DNA from: Mycolicibacterium frederiksbergense
GTDB lineage: Bacteria; Actinomycetota; Actinomycetes; Mycobacteriales; Mycobacteriaceae
Assembly: GCF_012223425.1 (NCBI RefSeq)
Contig: NZ_CP038799.1
Span: forward strand, 1,612,001 to 1,676,000
Direction of reading: 5' to 3'
Length of the DNA stretch: 64,000 bases
The position numbers and the translations under genes were made by a program. Positions 10,493 through 19,220 of the stretch are shown in pieces. The notes under the pieces are model-generated. The model searched no databases, was not told the DNA's origin, and was given only the letters and a program-made list of their open reading frames with translations. Positions within the stretch are counted from its first letter, which is position 1. Each line of letters starts with the position of its first letter.

Positions 10493-11346
10493 CCGATCCC
10501 TGGGCCCGACCTGCCGACGAGGTACCGCCGCCCCCGCCCGTGCCGCAGCCACCGCCGCCGCACCAGCCGGAGCCGACGCCGGAGGCCGAGCCGCAGAGCA
10601 GGCTCAAGCGGCTGTTCCGTGACCCGCTGTCCATCGTCTTGGTGGTGGTCATCGTGTTGGCGTTGGCCGTGGCCGGCATCGTCGGCACCGAACTGGTGGC
10701 CCGCCGGATCGCCGACTCGACGGTCACCCGCATCACCTCCTGCGTGGTGCAGGACAGCGTCGACGTGTCGTTCGGCCCGCGCCCGATCGTGATGCAGTAC
10801 CTCAGCGACAACTACAACAACATCACCGTGACCACCGGCGGGGAACGCATCCGTGAGGCCGAGGGGATGAAGGCCGAGATCGTCATCAACGACGTCCAGG
10901 TCACCAACAACCCGGCCGCACCCGGCACCGTCGGCGCGCTGGACGTCAAGATCACCTGGTCGGCCGACGGCATCAAGCGGACCATCCAGAACGCGATCCC
11001 GCTGATCGGCAGCTTCGTCAACGGTGTGACGACCAATCCCAGCGACGGCACCATCGAACTGCAGGGCATGCTCGGCAGCATCGTCACCAAGCCCGAGGTG
11101 CGGAACAACGAGTTGACGCTGACGGTGGAGGCGCTGACGGGCCTGGGCTTCGTGCTGCCCCGGGAGACCGTGCAGCCCGCGCTGGACGCGTTCCTCAAGC
11201 AGATGACCGAGAACTACCCGCTGGACATCAAGGCCGACAGCGTGGAGGTCACCGATTCCGGTGTGGTCGCGAAGTTCTTCAGCCGCAATGCCGCCATGCC
11301 GCCCAGCACCGGGCAGAGCTCGGATCCCTGCTTCGCGGGACTTTAG
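10489..11346 (+). CDS. DUF2993 membrane-anchored protein (Rv0479c-like)
   Basis: A 285-aa protein with a proline-rich cytoplasmic N-terminus (about residues 3-35), one transmembrane segment (IVLVVVIVLALAVAGIVGTE, about 45-66) and an extracytoplasmic DUF2993 domain. LmeA, a mycobacterial DUF2993 protein, supports lipomannan/lipoarabinomannan elongation and binds phosphoinositides; whether this paralogue does so is unknown. The GTG start overlaps the amidase stop. The proline-rich tail could be a protein interaction or phosphorylation region, as in other mycobacterial membrane proteins, which is inference. Confidence 0.85.
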   Translation: MTDPWARPADEVPPPPPVPQPPPPHQPEPTPEAEPQSRLKRLFRDPLSIVLVVVIVLALAVAGIVGTELVARRIADSTVTRITSCVVQDSVDVSFGPRPIVMQYLSDNYNNITVTTGGERIREAEGMKAEIVINDVQVTNNPAAPGTVGALDVKITWSADGIKRTIQNAIPLIGSFVNGVTTNPSDGTIELQGMLGSIVTKPEVRNNELTLTVEALTGLGFVLPRETVQPALDAFLKQMTENYPLDIKADSVEVTDSGVVAKFFSRNAAMPPSTGQSSDPCFAGL

Positions 11347-11382
11347 CCGGACAACCCGGGTTGAGGAATCCGGCGATCAGGT

Positions 11383-11781
11383 TCAGAACGGCTCTTCAGT
11401 GCCGCCGGGGTTACAGCCAGCGGCCACCAGTTCGGCATCGCTGACCTCGGGCCGCCACGGCTCGAGATTCCAGCTGGTCTTGCCGGGCTCGACGAACTCG
11501 GCGAACTGCCAGTGGCAGTTGAATTGCGCCTGCATTCCCGGGATATCGGCCTCCGGCGAGATGGCCAGCACCTCGGCCCAGGCCTGATTCTGCTGCGGCT
11601 GGGTGCCCGGAATTGCGGCCTGCGCGCGGCCGACCGGGGTCGGATACACCCGCAGGCTCTTCAGGTCGCCCCACTGCACCCATGAGGTGTGGTCGATGTA
11701 GGTGCCCGCAGGCTCGGCCGCAGCGGTCGGTGCGCTCAGCAGCAGACCGGCCGCGCACAGTGCGGCGCTGAGGACACGCAT
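11383..11781 (-). CDS. Secreted DUF2599 family protein (Rv0477-like)
   Basis: A 132-aa exported protein. The ATG at 11781 begins MRVLSAALCAAGLLLSAP, a Sec signal with probable cleavage after TAAAEP. The mature part contains HTSWVQWGDLKSLRVYP and FNCHWQFAEF with PGKTSWNLEPWRP, the conserved core of this mycobacterial family, and two Cys that could form a disulfide. Role unknown. It lies 4 nt after the DUF2516 gene, so the two are probably one transcript with hbhA upstream. In M. tuberculosis deoC follows here; it is absent in this window. Confidence 0.85.
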   Translation of the reverse strand: MRVLSAALCAAGLLLSAPTAAAEPAGTYIDHTSWVQWGDLKSLRVYPTPVGRAQAAIPGTQPQQNQAWAEVLAISPEADIPGMQAQFNCHWQFAEFVEPGKTSWNLEPWRPEVSDAELVAAGCNPGGTEEPF

Positions 11782-11785
11782 CGCC

Positions 11786-12070
11786 TCAGCGTGACTTTCC
11801 CTGGATTTCCAGGATCTTCGGCCGCACGTCGACCAGGTAGACACCCGTCGCGCAGGCACAGATCGCGGCGCCGAACGCGTCGCGCAGCAGCAGCGCCAGG
11901 AGCACGCCCCCGCCGAGGATCAGCAACCAGACCGGCTTGGTGAGCTTTCCGGCGGCGGTGTACGCGTCGGGCCGTTGCATCGCGGCGTGGACGAACGCGT
12001 ACACACCGACCAGGACCACGACCCCGACCAGGACAAGCAGAATGGCACCCGCCAGGTTTGCAAGCATCAC
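11786..12070 (-). CDS. DUF2516 small membrane protein (Rv0476-like)
   Basis: A 94-aa protein with three hydrophobic segments (residues 4-28, about 45-62 and 65-82), consistent with an integral membrane protein of the DUF2516 family that accompanies hbhA in mycobacteria. Start may be the GTG at 12070 or the ATG at 12067. No catalytic motif is visible and the function is unknown. Confidence 0.85.
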   Translation of the reverse strand: MMLANLAGAILLVLVGVVVLVGVYAFVHAAMQRPDAYTAAGKLTKPVWLLILGGGVLLALLLRDAFGAAICACATGVYLVDVRPKILEIQGKSR

Positions 12071-12107
12071 GCCTGCAGCCTATGCGGGTGCCATCCGGTT
12101 CGCGAAC

Positions 12108-12746
12108 CTACTTCTGGGTGACCTTCTTGGCCGGGGTCGCCTTCTTGGCCGGGGCGGCCTTCTTGGCGGCCGGGGTGGCGGCGGCCTTCTTGGCCGGAGC
12201 CTTCTTGGCCGGGGTGGCCGGGGTGGCCGGGGTGGCCGGGGTGGCCTTCTCGACCTTCTTGGGCAGCTCGACGCCGACCAGCTTGGCGGCGCGCTCGCCG
12301 ACCGCGCGGGTCTGGCTGGCGACGGTGCCCAGCGCATCCTGGGTCAGCTCGACGGCCTGATCGGTGACCTCTTCGACGCGCGAGGCGGCCTCTTCGAGGG
12401 CCGGCTGGTTGCGCAGGCGCTCCAGGGCGGCCTCGCCGCGCTCGACGAGCTTGTTGTACTGACTGGTCGCCTCATCGGCGTACTTCTCGGCGACCTTGCG
12501 CAGCTCCTCGGGGGTCAGCTTGTCACGCAGCTCGTCGAACTGGGTGGGCAGATCCTCCTGCAGCTTGGTCAGCCGTGCTCGGCTCTCTTCGACGCGGGTC
12601 TTGCTGTCGGTGCGCGCCTCATCGGCGCGGTCACGCAGGGTCTCGACGATCTCGTTGACCTTGGCCAGGGCCAGATCGGCAGCGCCGACAGCCGCCAGCA
12701 GCGGAGCCTTGAGGTCTTCGACAGTGGGCTGGGTCTTCTCGCTCAT
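12108..12746 (-). CDS. hbhA: Heparin-binding haemagglutinin HbhA
   Basis: Surface and lipid-droplet associated adhesin that binds heparan sulfate and, in fast growers, affects aggregation and lipid inclusions. 212 aa. Residues 1-110 form a long amphipathic helix/coiled coil ([39 protein letters not shown]), followed by an Ala/Pro/Lys-rich tail with KKAPAKKA and [10 protein letters not shown] repeats that carry the heparin-binding charge and, in other mycobacteria, lysine methylation. The tail contains four TPA units encoded by a 9-bp tandem repeat. No signal peptide, as usual for HbhA. Confidence 0.97.
   Translation of the reverse strand: MSEKTQPTVEDLKAPLLAAVGAADLALAKVNEIVETLRDRADEARTDSKTRVEESRARLTKLQEDLPTQFDELRDKLTPEELRKVAEKYADEATSQYNKLVERGEAALERLRNQPALEEAASRVEEVTDQAVELTQDALGTVASQTRAVGERAAKLVGVELPKKVEKATPATPATPATPAKKAPAKKAAATPAAKKAAPAKKATPAKKVTQK
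12211..12246. repeat. 9-bp tandem repeat (four copies) inside hbhA
   Basis: The unit GGGGTGGCC is repeated four times without mismatch. On the coding strand it gives four Thr-Pro-Ala units in the HbhA tail. Copy-number change would stay in frame. Confidence 0.85.
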
Positions 12747-12757
12747 GGTTCTTCCTC

Positions 12758-13201
12758 TCAGATGGTGGTCGGTTGTGCAGCGGGTGGTTCGGGTTCAGGC
12801 TCGGATTCGGCTGCTGCAGCCTCTATTTCGGCCTCAGCCTCGTTCTGCTGACAGAACGAGTTGTAGATGTCGAGCAGCACCTGCTTCTGCCGCTCGGTGA
12901 TCGCGGTATCGGTGACTATCGCGTCACGCACCTTGCTGCCCTCGCTGGGTTCGAGCATTCCGGCTTGGACGTAGAGCACCTCGGCGGAGACACGCAATGC
13001 CTTGGCGATCTGGCTGAGCACATCAGCCGACGGTTTACGGAGCCCACGCTCGATCTGGCTGAGGTAGGGATTGCTGACCCCGGCCTTCTCGGCGAGTTGG
13101 CGCACCGATACCTGCGCCGCCTCGCGTTGTGCCCGGATATAGCCGCCGATGTCGTGCGCGGCGTTGCTCACCACAACGGCAAGATTTTCGTCCTGCGTCA
13201 T
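12758..13201 (-). CDS. XRE-family transcriptional regulator (Rv0474-like)
   Basis: A 147-aa protein with a helix-turn-helix at about residues 18-75 ([20 protein letters not shown] is the recognition unit) and an acidic, Glu/Pro-rich C-terminus ([20 protein letters not shown]). It is the usual gene directly upstream of hbhA; only 11 nt separate them, so they probably share a transcript and it may regulate hbhA. The acidic tail and lack of any sensor domain leave the signal unknown. Confidence 0.9.
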   Translation of the reverse strand: MTQDENLAVVVSNAAHDIGGYIRAQREAAQVSVRQLAEKAGVSNPYLSQIERGLRKPSADVLSQIAKALRVSAEVLYVQAGMLEPSEGSKVRDAIVTDTAITERQKQVLLDIYNSFCQQNEAEAEIEAAAAESEPEPEPPAAQPTTI

Positions 13202-13286
13202 GATGAACCTCCGATCCGTCGGTTATTGGCTGACGGATCCCACGGTAGGCACGAGTGCTAACTATTGCAAGCACTCTGCTAGCACT

Positions 13287-14576
13287 TTAGAAGAGCAGCT
13301 GCGCCACCGTGTAGATCACCAGCCCGGCCAGTGACCCCACCACCGTGCCGTTGATCCGGATGAACTGCAGGTCACGGCCCACGTGGAGCTCGATCCGGCG
13401 GCTCGCCTCATCGGCGTCCCAGCGCTCGATCGTCTCGGTGATGATCGCTGTGATCTCCGTCCCATACTGCGCGACGAGGTGCTGAGCGGCCCGCACGATC
13501 CAGTTGTCGACCTTGTCGCGCATCTCCGGGTCATCGCACAGCGACTCGCCGATCCGCACCACCGAGTCCGACACCCGGGTCCGCAATGTCGAGGACGGAT
13601 CATCGACGGATTCCAGCACGATCCGTTTGGCCGCGGCCCACGCCGTCTCCGCCGCACGCGCGACCTCATCGCGCGCCATGATCTGCTCCTTGACGTTCTC
13701 CGCACGCTGAATCGTGGCACCGTCGTTCTGCAGGTCATCGGCGAACTCGAACAGGAACTTGGTGGCCGAGCGACGCAGCTCGTGGTTCGGGTCGCGGCGC
13801 ACCTTGTCGGTGAAGTCCATCAGCTCGCGGTGGATCCGGTCACCGACCAGGTGATCCACCCAGCGCGGCGACCAGGTCGGGGAATCGCGCTCGATCACCC
13901 GCTCGATCACCTCGCCGGAATTCAGCGACCATTGGAAGGCACGGTCGGCCAGCAGTTGCAGCAGTGCCTCCTGGCGGCCCTCCTCCAGCAGGCTGGACAG
14001 CACCCGCCCGATCGGCGGGCCCCACTGCGGCTCGGCGATGCGCTTGATGATCATCCGGTCCAGCACCTGCTGTACGTCTTCGTCGCGCAGCATCTCGATG
14101 AGCACGCGCAGCACCGTGGACACCTCGGCGGCCACGCGCTCGGCATTGCGCCGATCCGCGAGCCACTTGCCGGTCCGGCCCGCCACCTCGGCGTCGCGCA
14201 GCTTCGTCGCGACCACATCGGGTGACATGAAGTTCTCCCGCACGAAGGTGCCCAGACCTTCACCGAGCTGATCCTTCTTGCGTTTGATGATCGCGGTGTG
14301 CGGAATGGGGATGCCGAGCGGATGCTTGAACAGCGCGGTCACCGCGAACCAGTCGGCGAGCGCGCCGATCATGCCCGCCTCGGCGGCGGCGCGAACATAA
14401 CCCACCCACGGTGCGGCGCCACGGGATTGGAGCCAGGTGCTCAGCAAGAAGATCACCGTCGCGCCGAGCAGGAAGCTCAGCGCGACGACCTTCATCCGCC
14501 GCAACCCGCGCTGCCGTTCCCGGTCTGCCTCCGAGTCGGCACCGGCCAGTGACTCCGCGAAACTCGTGTGTACCAC
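13287..14576 (-). CDS. DUF445 domain membrane protein (Rv0473-like)
   Basis: A 429-aa protein with a hydrophobic hairpin near the N-terminus (ALSFLLGATVIFLLSTWL, then WVGYVRAAAEAGMIGALADW), a long helical DUF445 domain and a C-terminal membrane segment (GSLAGLVIYTVAQLLF). DUF445 proteins are bitopic membrane proteins of unknown role. The GTG at 14576 was chosen because it starts just before the hydrophobic region and keeps the gene clear of the divergent TetR gene; the frame itself stays open further upstream without family similarity. Confidence 0.85.
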   Translation of the reverse strand: MVHTSFAESLAGADSEADRERQRGLRRMKVVALSFLLGATVIFLLSTWLQSRGAAPWVGYVRAAAEAGMIGALADWFAVTALFKHPLGIPIPHTAIIKRKKDQLGEGLGTFVRENFMSPDVVATKLRDAEVAGRTGKWLADRRNAERVAAEVSTVLRVLIEMLRDEDVQQVLDRMIIKRIAEPQWGPPIGRVLSSLLEEGRQEALLQLLADRAFQWSLNSGEVIERVIERDSPTWSPRWVDHLVGDRIHRELMDFTDKVRRDPNHELRRSATKFLFEFADDLQNDGATIQRAENVKEQIMARDEVARAAETAWAAAKRIVLESVDDPSSTLRTRVSDSVVRIGESLCDDPEMRDKVDNWIVRAAQHLVAQYGTEITAIITETIERWDADEASRRIELHVGRDLQFIRINGTVVGSLAGLVIYTVAQLLF

Positions 14577-14654
14577 TCCCCCATCATCCGCTACGGCACC
14601 AGTGGCCCGGCCACCGTAGTATCGAGTCGACCTAGTGATTGGATTATCACGACT

Positions 14655-15356
14655 GTGGCACAGCAGAGCGCGGCAGCGGTGAAGACCGATGGCCGGAAAC
14701 GACGCTGGCACCAGCACAAAGTCGAACGACGAAACGAGCTGGTAGACGGCACGCTGGAGGCTATCCGCCAGCGGGGCGCCAATGTCAGCATGGATGAGAT
14801 CGCCGCCGAGATCGGTGTCTCCAAGACGGTGCTCTACCGCTACTTCGTGGACAAGAACGATCTCACCACCGCCGTCATGATGCGGTTCGCTCAAGTCACG
14901 CTGATTCCCAACATGGCGGCGGCGCTGTCGTCGAATCTGGACGGCTACACCCTGGTGCGGGAAGTCATCAGGGTCTATGTGGACACGGTCGCCTCCGAAC
15001 CCGAGCCCTACCGATTCGTCATGTCCAACAGCAGCTCGAGCCGCACCAAGGCGATCAACGACTCCGAGCAGATCATCGCCCGTATGCTCGCCGTCATGCT
15101 GCGCCGGCGCATGCAGGCCGAGAAGATGGACACCTCCGGCGTCGAGCCGTGGGCGTTCATGATCGTCGGCGGCGTGCAGCTGGCCACCCACTCCTGGATG
15201 TCCAATCCGCGGATGTCCACCGATGACCTCATCGACTATCTGACGATGCTGTCGTGGAGTTCGCTGTGCGGCATCGTCGAGGTCGGCGGCTCGCTGGAGA
15301 AGTTCAACTCGCAGCCCCATCCGTCCCCCGATCTGCCGCAGCACCTGCTTGACTAG
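14655..15356 (+). CDS. TetR-family transcriptional regulator (Rv0472c-like)
   Basis: A 233-aa regulator. The DNA-binding helix-turn-helix is SMDEIAAEIGVSKTVLYRYF (about residues 45-65), preceded by a basic stretch (GRKRRWHQHKVERR). The C-terminal ligand domain carries SWMSNPRMSTDDLIDYLTML, conserved in the Rv0472c group. Start GTG at 14655. It is divergent from the DUF445 gene; the 78-nt gap has an imperfect dyad CTACGG (14591-14596) / CCGTAG (14614-14619) that could be its operator. Target genes and ligand are unknown. Confidence 0.88.
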   Translation: MAQQSAAAVKTDGRKRRWHQHKVERRNELVDGTLEAIRQRGANVSMDEIAAEIGVSKTVLYRYFVDKNDLTTAVMMRFAQVTLIPNMAAALSSNLDGYTLVREVIRVYVDTVASEPEPYRFVMSNSSSSRTKAINDSEQIIARMLAVMLRRRMQAEKMDTSGVEPWAFMIVGGVQLATHSWMSNPRMSTDDLIDYLTMLSWSSLCGIVEVGGSLEKFNSQPHPSPDLPQHLLD

Positions 15357-15362
15357 CCAGTT

Positions 15363-16235
15363 GTGAGCCCAGACAACACCTCGGAACTGTCCAAGCTGTG
15401 GAGCCACGAGCCGCACGCCCATCTGCGGTTCAAGCCGGGCGACTTGGTGTCCGAGATCGACGCGAACGCCACCCCGGGATTCACCGGTGCCAAATCGGAC
15501 GCGCCGGCGCTGCACGCCGAGCGCAATGAACGCTTCGCCGGCCTGCAGGAGATGCTCTACGCCAACAGCCGCAGTGGTGACAGGCGTTCGGTGTTGCTCG
15601 TGTTACAGGGAATGGACACCGCGGGCAAGGGCGGCATCGTCAAACATGTTGTCGGAGCGAGTAATCCACAAGGCATCCAGTATCACAGCTTCGGCAAGCC
15701 GACGCCCGAGGAGTTGTCGCACCATTACCTGTGGCGCATCAACAAGGCGCTGCCGGCCGCCGGCCACATCGGCGTCTTCGACCGATCGCATTACGAGGAC
15801 GTGCTGATCGTGCGGGTGCACAATCTGGTGCCACCGGACGTGTGGGGCCCGCGGTATGACGAGATCAACACCTTCGAGCGCGAGCTCGTCGACGCCGGCA
15901 CCACCATCGTCAAGGTGGCGATGTTCGTGTCGCTGGAAGAGCAGAAGAAGCGCCTCGCCGAGCGGCTGGACCGGCCCGACAAGTACTGGAAGTACAACCC
16001 GGCCGATATCGACGAGCGGCTGAAATGGCCGCTCTACCAAGAGGCCTATCAGGCCATGCTGGACAAGACCTCGACGGAATACGCGCCGTGGCACATCGTG
16101 CCGTGCAACCGGAAGTGGTACAGCCGGCTCGCGGTGCTGGAGCTGATGATCGAGGCCCTCAAGAGCCTCGATCTGCAGTGGCCCCCAGCAGATTTCGATG
16201 TCGAGGCAGAAAAGCAGCGCCTCAAGAACGCCTGA
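15363..16235 (+). CDS. PPK2-family polyphosphate:nucleotide phosphotransferase
   Basis: A 290-aa one-domain PPK2 enzyme that transfers phosphate between polyphosphate and nucleotides. Walker A is LQGMDTAGKGG (about residues 80-90), Walker B is GVFDRSHYEDVL, and the lid region is KKRLAERLDRPDKYWKYN. The GTG at 15363 lies 7 nt after the TetR stop, suggesting joint transcription. It belongs to a different PPK2 branch from the gene at 40705-41562 (GMDTAGKGG versus GRDAAGKGG; different lid). Whether it prefers AMP or nucleoside diphosphates cannot be read from the sequence with certainty. Confidence 0.92.
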   Translation: MSPDNTSELSKLWSHEPHAHLRFKPGDLVSEIDANATPGFTGAKSDAPALHAERNERFAGLQEMLYANSRSGDRRSVLLVLQGMDTAGKGGIVKHVVGASNPQGIQYHSFGKPTPEELSHHYLWRINKALPAAGHIGVFDRSHYEDVLIVRVHNLVPPDVWGPRYDEINTFERELVDAGTTIVKVAMFVSLEEQKKRLAERLDRPDKYWKYNPADIDERLKWPLYQEAYQAMLDKTSTEYAPWHIVPCNRKWYSRLAVLELMIEALKSLDLQWPPADFDVEAEKQRLKNA

Positions 16236-16244
16236 GTCCGCCGA

Positions 16245-16295
16245 GACTACGGATTCTGGCCCGGAATGACAGATTCCTGGCCATAAAGCGTAGTC
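16245..16295. repeat. GACTACG inverted-repeat element, upstream copy
   Basis: Arms GACTACG (16245-16251) and CGTAGTC (16289-16295) enclose 37 nt. A similar element sharing GAGACTACGG follows the DUF559 gene at 17198-17246, so the gene is bracketed by two related dyads. Confidence 0.6.
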
Positions 16296-16341
16296 CCGGC
16301 CGATGTGGAACCGAATCACGCAGGGCTGCGTCCAATTCTGT

Positions 16342-17196
16342 GTGAGTCCAATCGTCCTCGGTAGCGAAGCACTGGCATCCGGGCTCGCCACCCGGCACGC
16401 GCTCCAGACCCGGTACCGCAAGCTCCACCAAAATGTCTATGTACCAATCGATGTCACGCTGACGGCGCGTGACCGGGCGGAAGCGGCGTGGCTGTGGTCC
16501 GGTCGCAAGGCGACCTTGGCCGGGTACTCCGCGGCGGCCGCGCTGGGGAGCAAATGGCTACCCGATGATGCTCCGGCCGAGCTGGCCCGCATCCGGTACC
16601 CGTCGCCACCCGGTATCCGCATCCACAGCGGCGCCATTGCCGCCGACGAAGTGGTCGCGATCGGTGACATGGACTGCACCAGCGTGGCGCGGACCTGCTA
16701 TGACATCGGACGCAGGCAACCCCTGGACACCGCGATCGTCCGGATCGACGCGCTGCTGAACAAAACTCGCGGCGACGTCCGCGACGTTGCCGCGATCGCC
16801 GCACGCTATCCCGGTGCGCGCCGCATCCGTCGATTACGGGAAGCGCTGAGTTTCGTGGACCCGGGCGCCGAGTCTCCACAGGAGACCAGACTGCGCCTGC
16901 TACTGGTCCGCGCGGGTCTACCGCGGCCGGCCACCCAGATTCCGGTCACCGATGAATCGGGTTTCGTACGGCGCCGCATCGACATGGGCTGGGAGGACGC
17001 GCTGGTCGGCGTCGAATACGACGGCGAACAGCACTGGCGGGATCCGCTCGCGTATGCCGCCGATATCGAACGGCTGGAATTCCTCGCCGCCTGTGGCTGG
17101 ACGATCGTGCGCGTGAGCAGTACTCAGCTGAGGAATCGACCGGAACAGGTGATCAGCCGTGCTCGAAACGCACTCCGCGTTGCCGAGCGCCGCTGA
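16342..17196 (+). CDS. DUF559 / AbiEi-like endonuclease-fold protein
   Basis: A 284-aa protein of a large mycobacterial family. The N-terminal half resembles the AbiEi_4/antitoxin-like winged helix region (TRHALQTRYRKLHQNVYVPI; WLWSGRKATLAGYSAAAALG). The C-terminal half is a DUF559, Vsr-like fold with a likely PD-(D/E)XK set: RRRIDMGWEDALVGVEYDG. Activity is not established for the family. The GTG at 16342 is preferred; an ATG at 16303 lies in the non-coding region after the repeat. It occupies the position of pcaA next to umaA in M. tuberculosis and is bracketed by inverted repeats, which suggests an acquired gene. Confidence 0.75.
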   Translation: MSPIVLGSEALASGLATRHALQTRYRKLHQNVYVPIDVTLTARDRAEAAWLWSGRKATLAGYSAAAALGSKWLPDDAPAELARIRYPSPPGIRIHSGAIAADEVVAIGDMDCTSVARTCYDIGRRQPLDTAIVRIDALLNKTRGDVRDVAAIAARYPGARRIRRLREALSFVDPGAESPQETRLRLLLVRAGLPRPATQIPVTDESGFVRRRIDMGWEDALVGVEYDGEQHWRDPLAYAADIERLEFLAACGWTIVRVSSTQLRNRPEQVISRARNALRVAERR

Positions 17197-17197
17197 G

Positions 17198-17246
17198 ACT
17201 ACGGTTATTGGTGCCATTCAGGCTATTCGGCGCGACAAACCGTAGT
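17198..17246. repeat. GACTACGG inverted-repeat element, downstream copy
   Basis: Perfect 9-bp arms ACTACGGTT (17198-17206) and AACCGTAGT (17238-17246), loop 31 nt. It starts right after the DUF559 stop and ends 10 nt before the umaA stop on the other strand, so it could also end both converging transcripts. Confidence 0.65.
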
Positions 17247-17256
17247 GTCGGCGGAA

Positions 17257-18231
<975 letters not shown>

Positions 18232-19086
18232 TCAGTACGAATAGAAGCCCTGACCCGATTTCTTGCCCAGCTGACCGGCCTCGACCATGCGCAGCAACAG
18301 CGGCGGCGGGCCGTACAACGGCTCCTTGAACTCCTCATACATCTTGTCGGCGATCAGCTTCAGCGTGTCGAGCCCGACCAGATCCGACAGCCGCAGCGGC
18401 CCCATCGGATGCGACAGTCCGCCCACCACGGCCTTGTCGACATCCTCGACGGTGGCGAAGCCGGCCTCGACCATCCGGACCGCCGAGAGCAGGTAGGGCA
18501 CCAGCAGGGCGTTGACGACGAAGCCGGACCGGTCCGAGCAGCGCACGACCTGCTTGCCCAGGGCGTTGGCCGCGAAATCCTCGGTCCGTGCGATGGCCCC
18601 CTCGGAGGTGACCAGGGTGGAGATGAGCTCCACCAGCGGCAGCACCGGAACCGGGTTGAAGAAATGCAGACCCAGTACCCGCTGCGGGTTCTGGGTGGCC
18701 GACGCGATCCGCATGATCGGAATGCTCGACGTATTCGACGCCAGCACGGCGTCCGGATCCTCGATGACGCGGTCGAGTTCGGCGAAGACCTTCGCCTTGA
18801 CGGTGTCGTCCTCCACGATCGCCTCGATGGTGAGCTGGCGGTCGGCCATGTCGGCGAGGCTGGTGGTGAACGTCAGCCGAGCCAGCGCCGCATCCCGATC
18901 GGCCTCGCTGAGCTTGCCCTTGGCCGCCGCGCGGTCCAGGGAGGCGGTGATACGTGTGTTGCCTGCGGCGATGAGATCGTCGGTCGGCTCGAACACCAGA
19001 ACGTGCGCCCCGGCCTTCGCGCACACCTCGGCGATACCGCCACCCATCTGTCCGGCCCCGATGACGCCGACCCGCTCAATACTCAC
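18232..19086 (-). CDS. fadB2: 3-hydroxybutyryl-CoA dehydrogenase FadB2
   Basis: NAD(P)-dependent oxidation of 3-hydroxyacyl-CoA, short-chain preferring, in fatty acid degradation. The N-terminal Rossmann motif is GVIGAGQMGGGIAEV, catalytic region is ASNTSSIPIMRIA and LHFFNPVPVLPLVELI holds the catalytic His; the C-terminal dimerisation domain is complete (GFVVNALLVPYL; LSHPMGPLRLSDLVGLD). 284 aa from the GTG at 19086. It lies downstream of icl1, a sensible fatty-acid and acetate pairing, although hairpins between the genes may limit read-through. Confidence 0.95.
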   Translation of the reverse strand: MSIERVGVIGAGQMGGGIAEVCAKAGAHVLVFEPTDDLIAAGNTRITASLDRAAAKGKLSEADRDAALARLTFTTSLADMADRQLTIEAIVEDDTVKAKVFAELDRVIEDPDAVLASNTSSIPIMRIASATQNPQRVLGLHFFNPVPVLPLVELISTLVTSEGAIARTEDFAANALGKQVVRCSDRSGFVVNALLVPYLLSAVRMVEAGFATVEDVDKAVVGGLSHPMGPLRLSDLVGLDTLKLIADKMYEEFKEPLYGPPPLLLRMVEAGQLGKKSGQGFYSY

Positions 19087-19112
19087 TGCAACTCCCTTGG
19101 ACTCCGGACAGC

Positions 19113-19150
19113 CGTCAGGCCCCGCCCGCATGCACGGACGAGGCCTGACG
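19113..19150 (-). terminator. Stem-loop between icl1 and fadB2
   Basis: CGTCAGGCC (19113-19121) and GGCCTGACG (19142-19150) form a perfect 9-bp stem with a 20-nt loop containing a further GCATGC. It shares the CCTGAC/GTCAGG sequence with the hairpin after fadB2. No U-run is seen. Confidence 0.5.
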
Positions 19151-19193
19151 CTATCAACTCACGAACACGACGACTCAGTGGCTCAAACCGTCG

Positions 19194-19220
19194 GTTTCAC
19201 TTCGCTTCGCTCAGTGAAAC
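19194..19220 (-). terminator. Stem-loop spanning the icl1 stop codon
   Basis: GTTTCACT (19194-19201) and AGTGAAAC (19213-19220) form an 8-bp stem with an 11-nt loop. The upstream arm on the transcript includes the last codons and stop of icl1. Confidence 0.45.

Noticed and set aside
12211..12246. CRISPR-like array
   Set aside because: The units are 9 bp without spacers and lie inside hbhA; a coding minisatellite.
13287..15515. 742-codon minus-strand frame extending the DUF445 gene upstream
   Set aside because: The extra 313 codons are antisense to the TetR and PPK2 genes and show no similarity; the DUF445 family starts near 14576.
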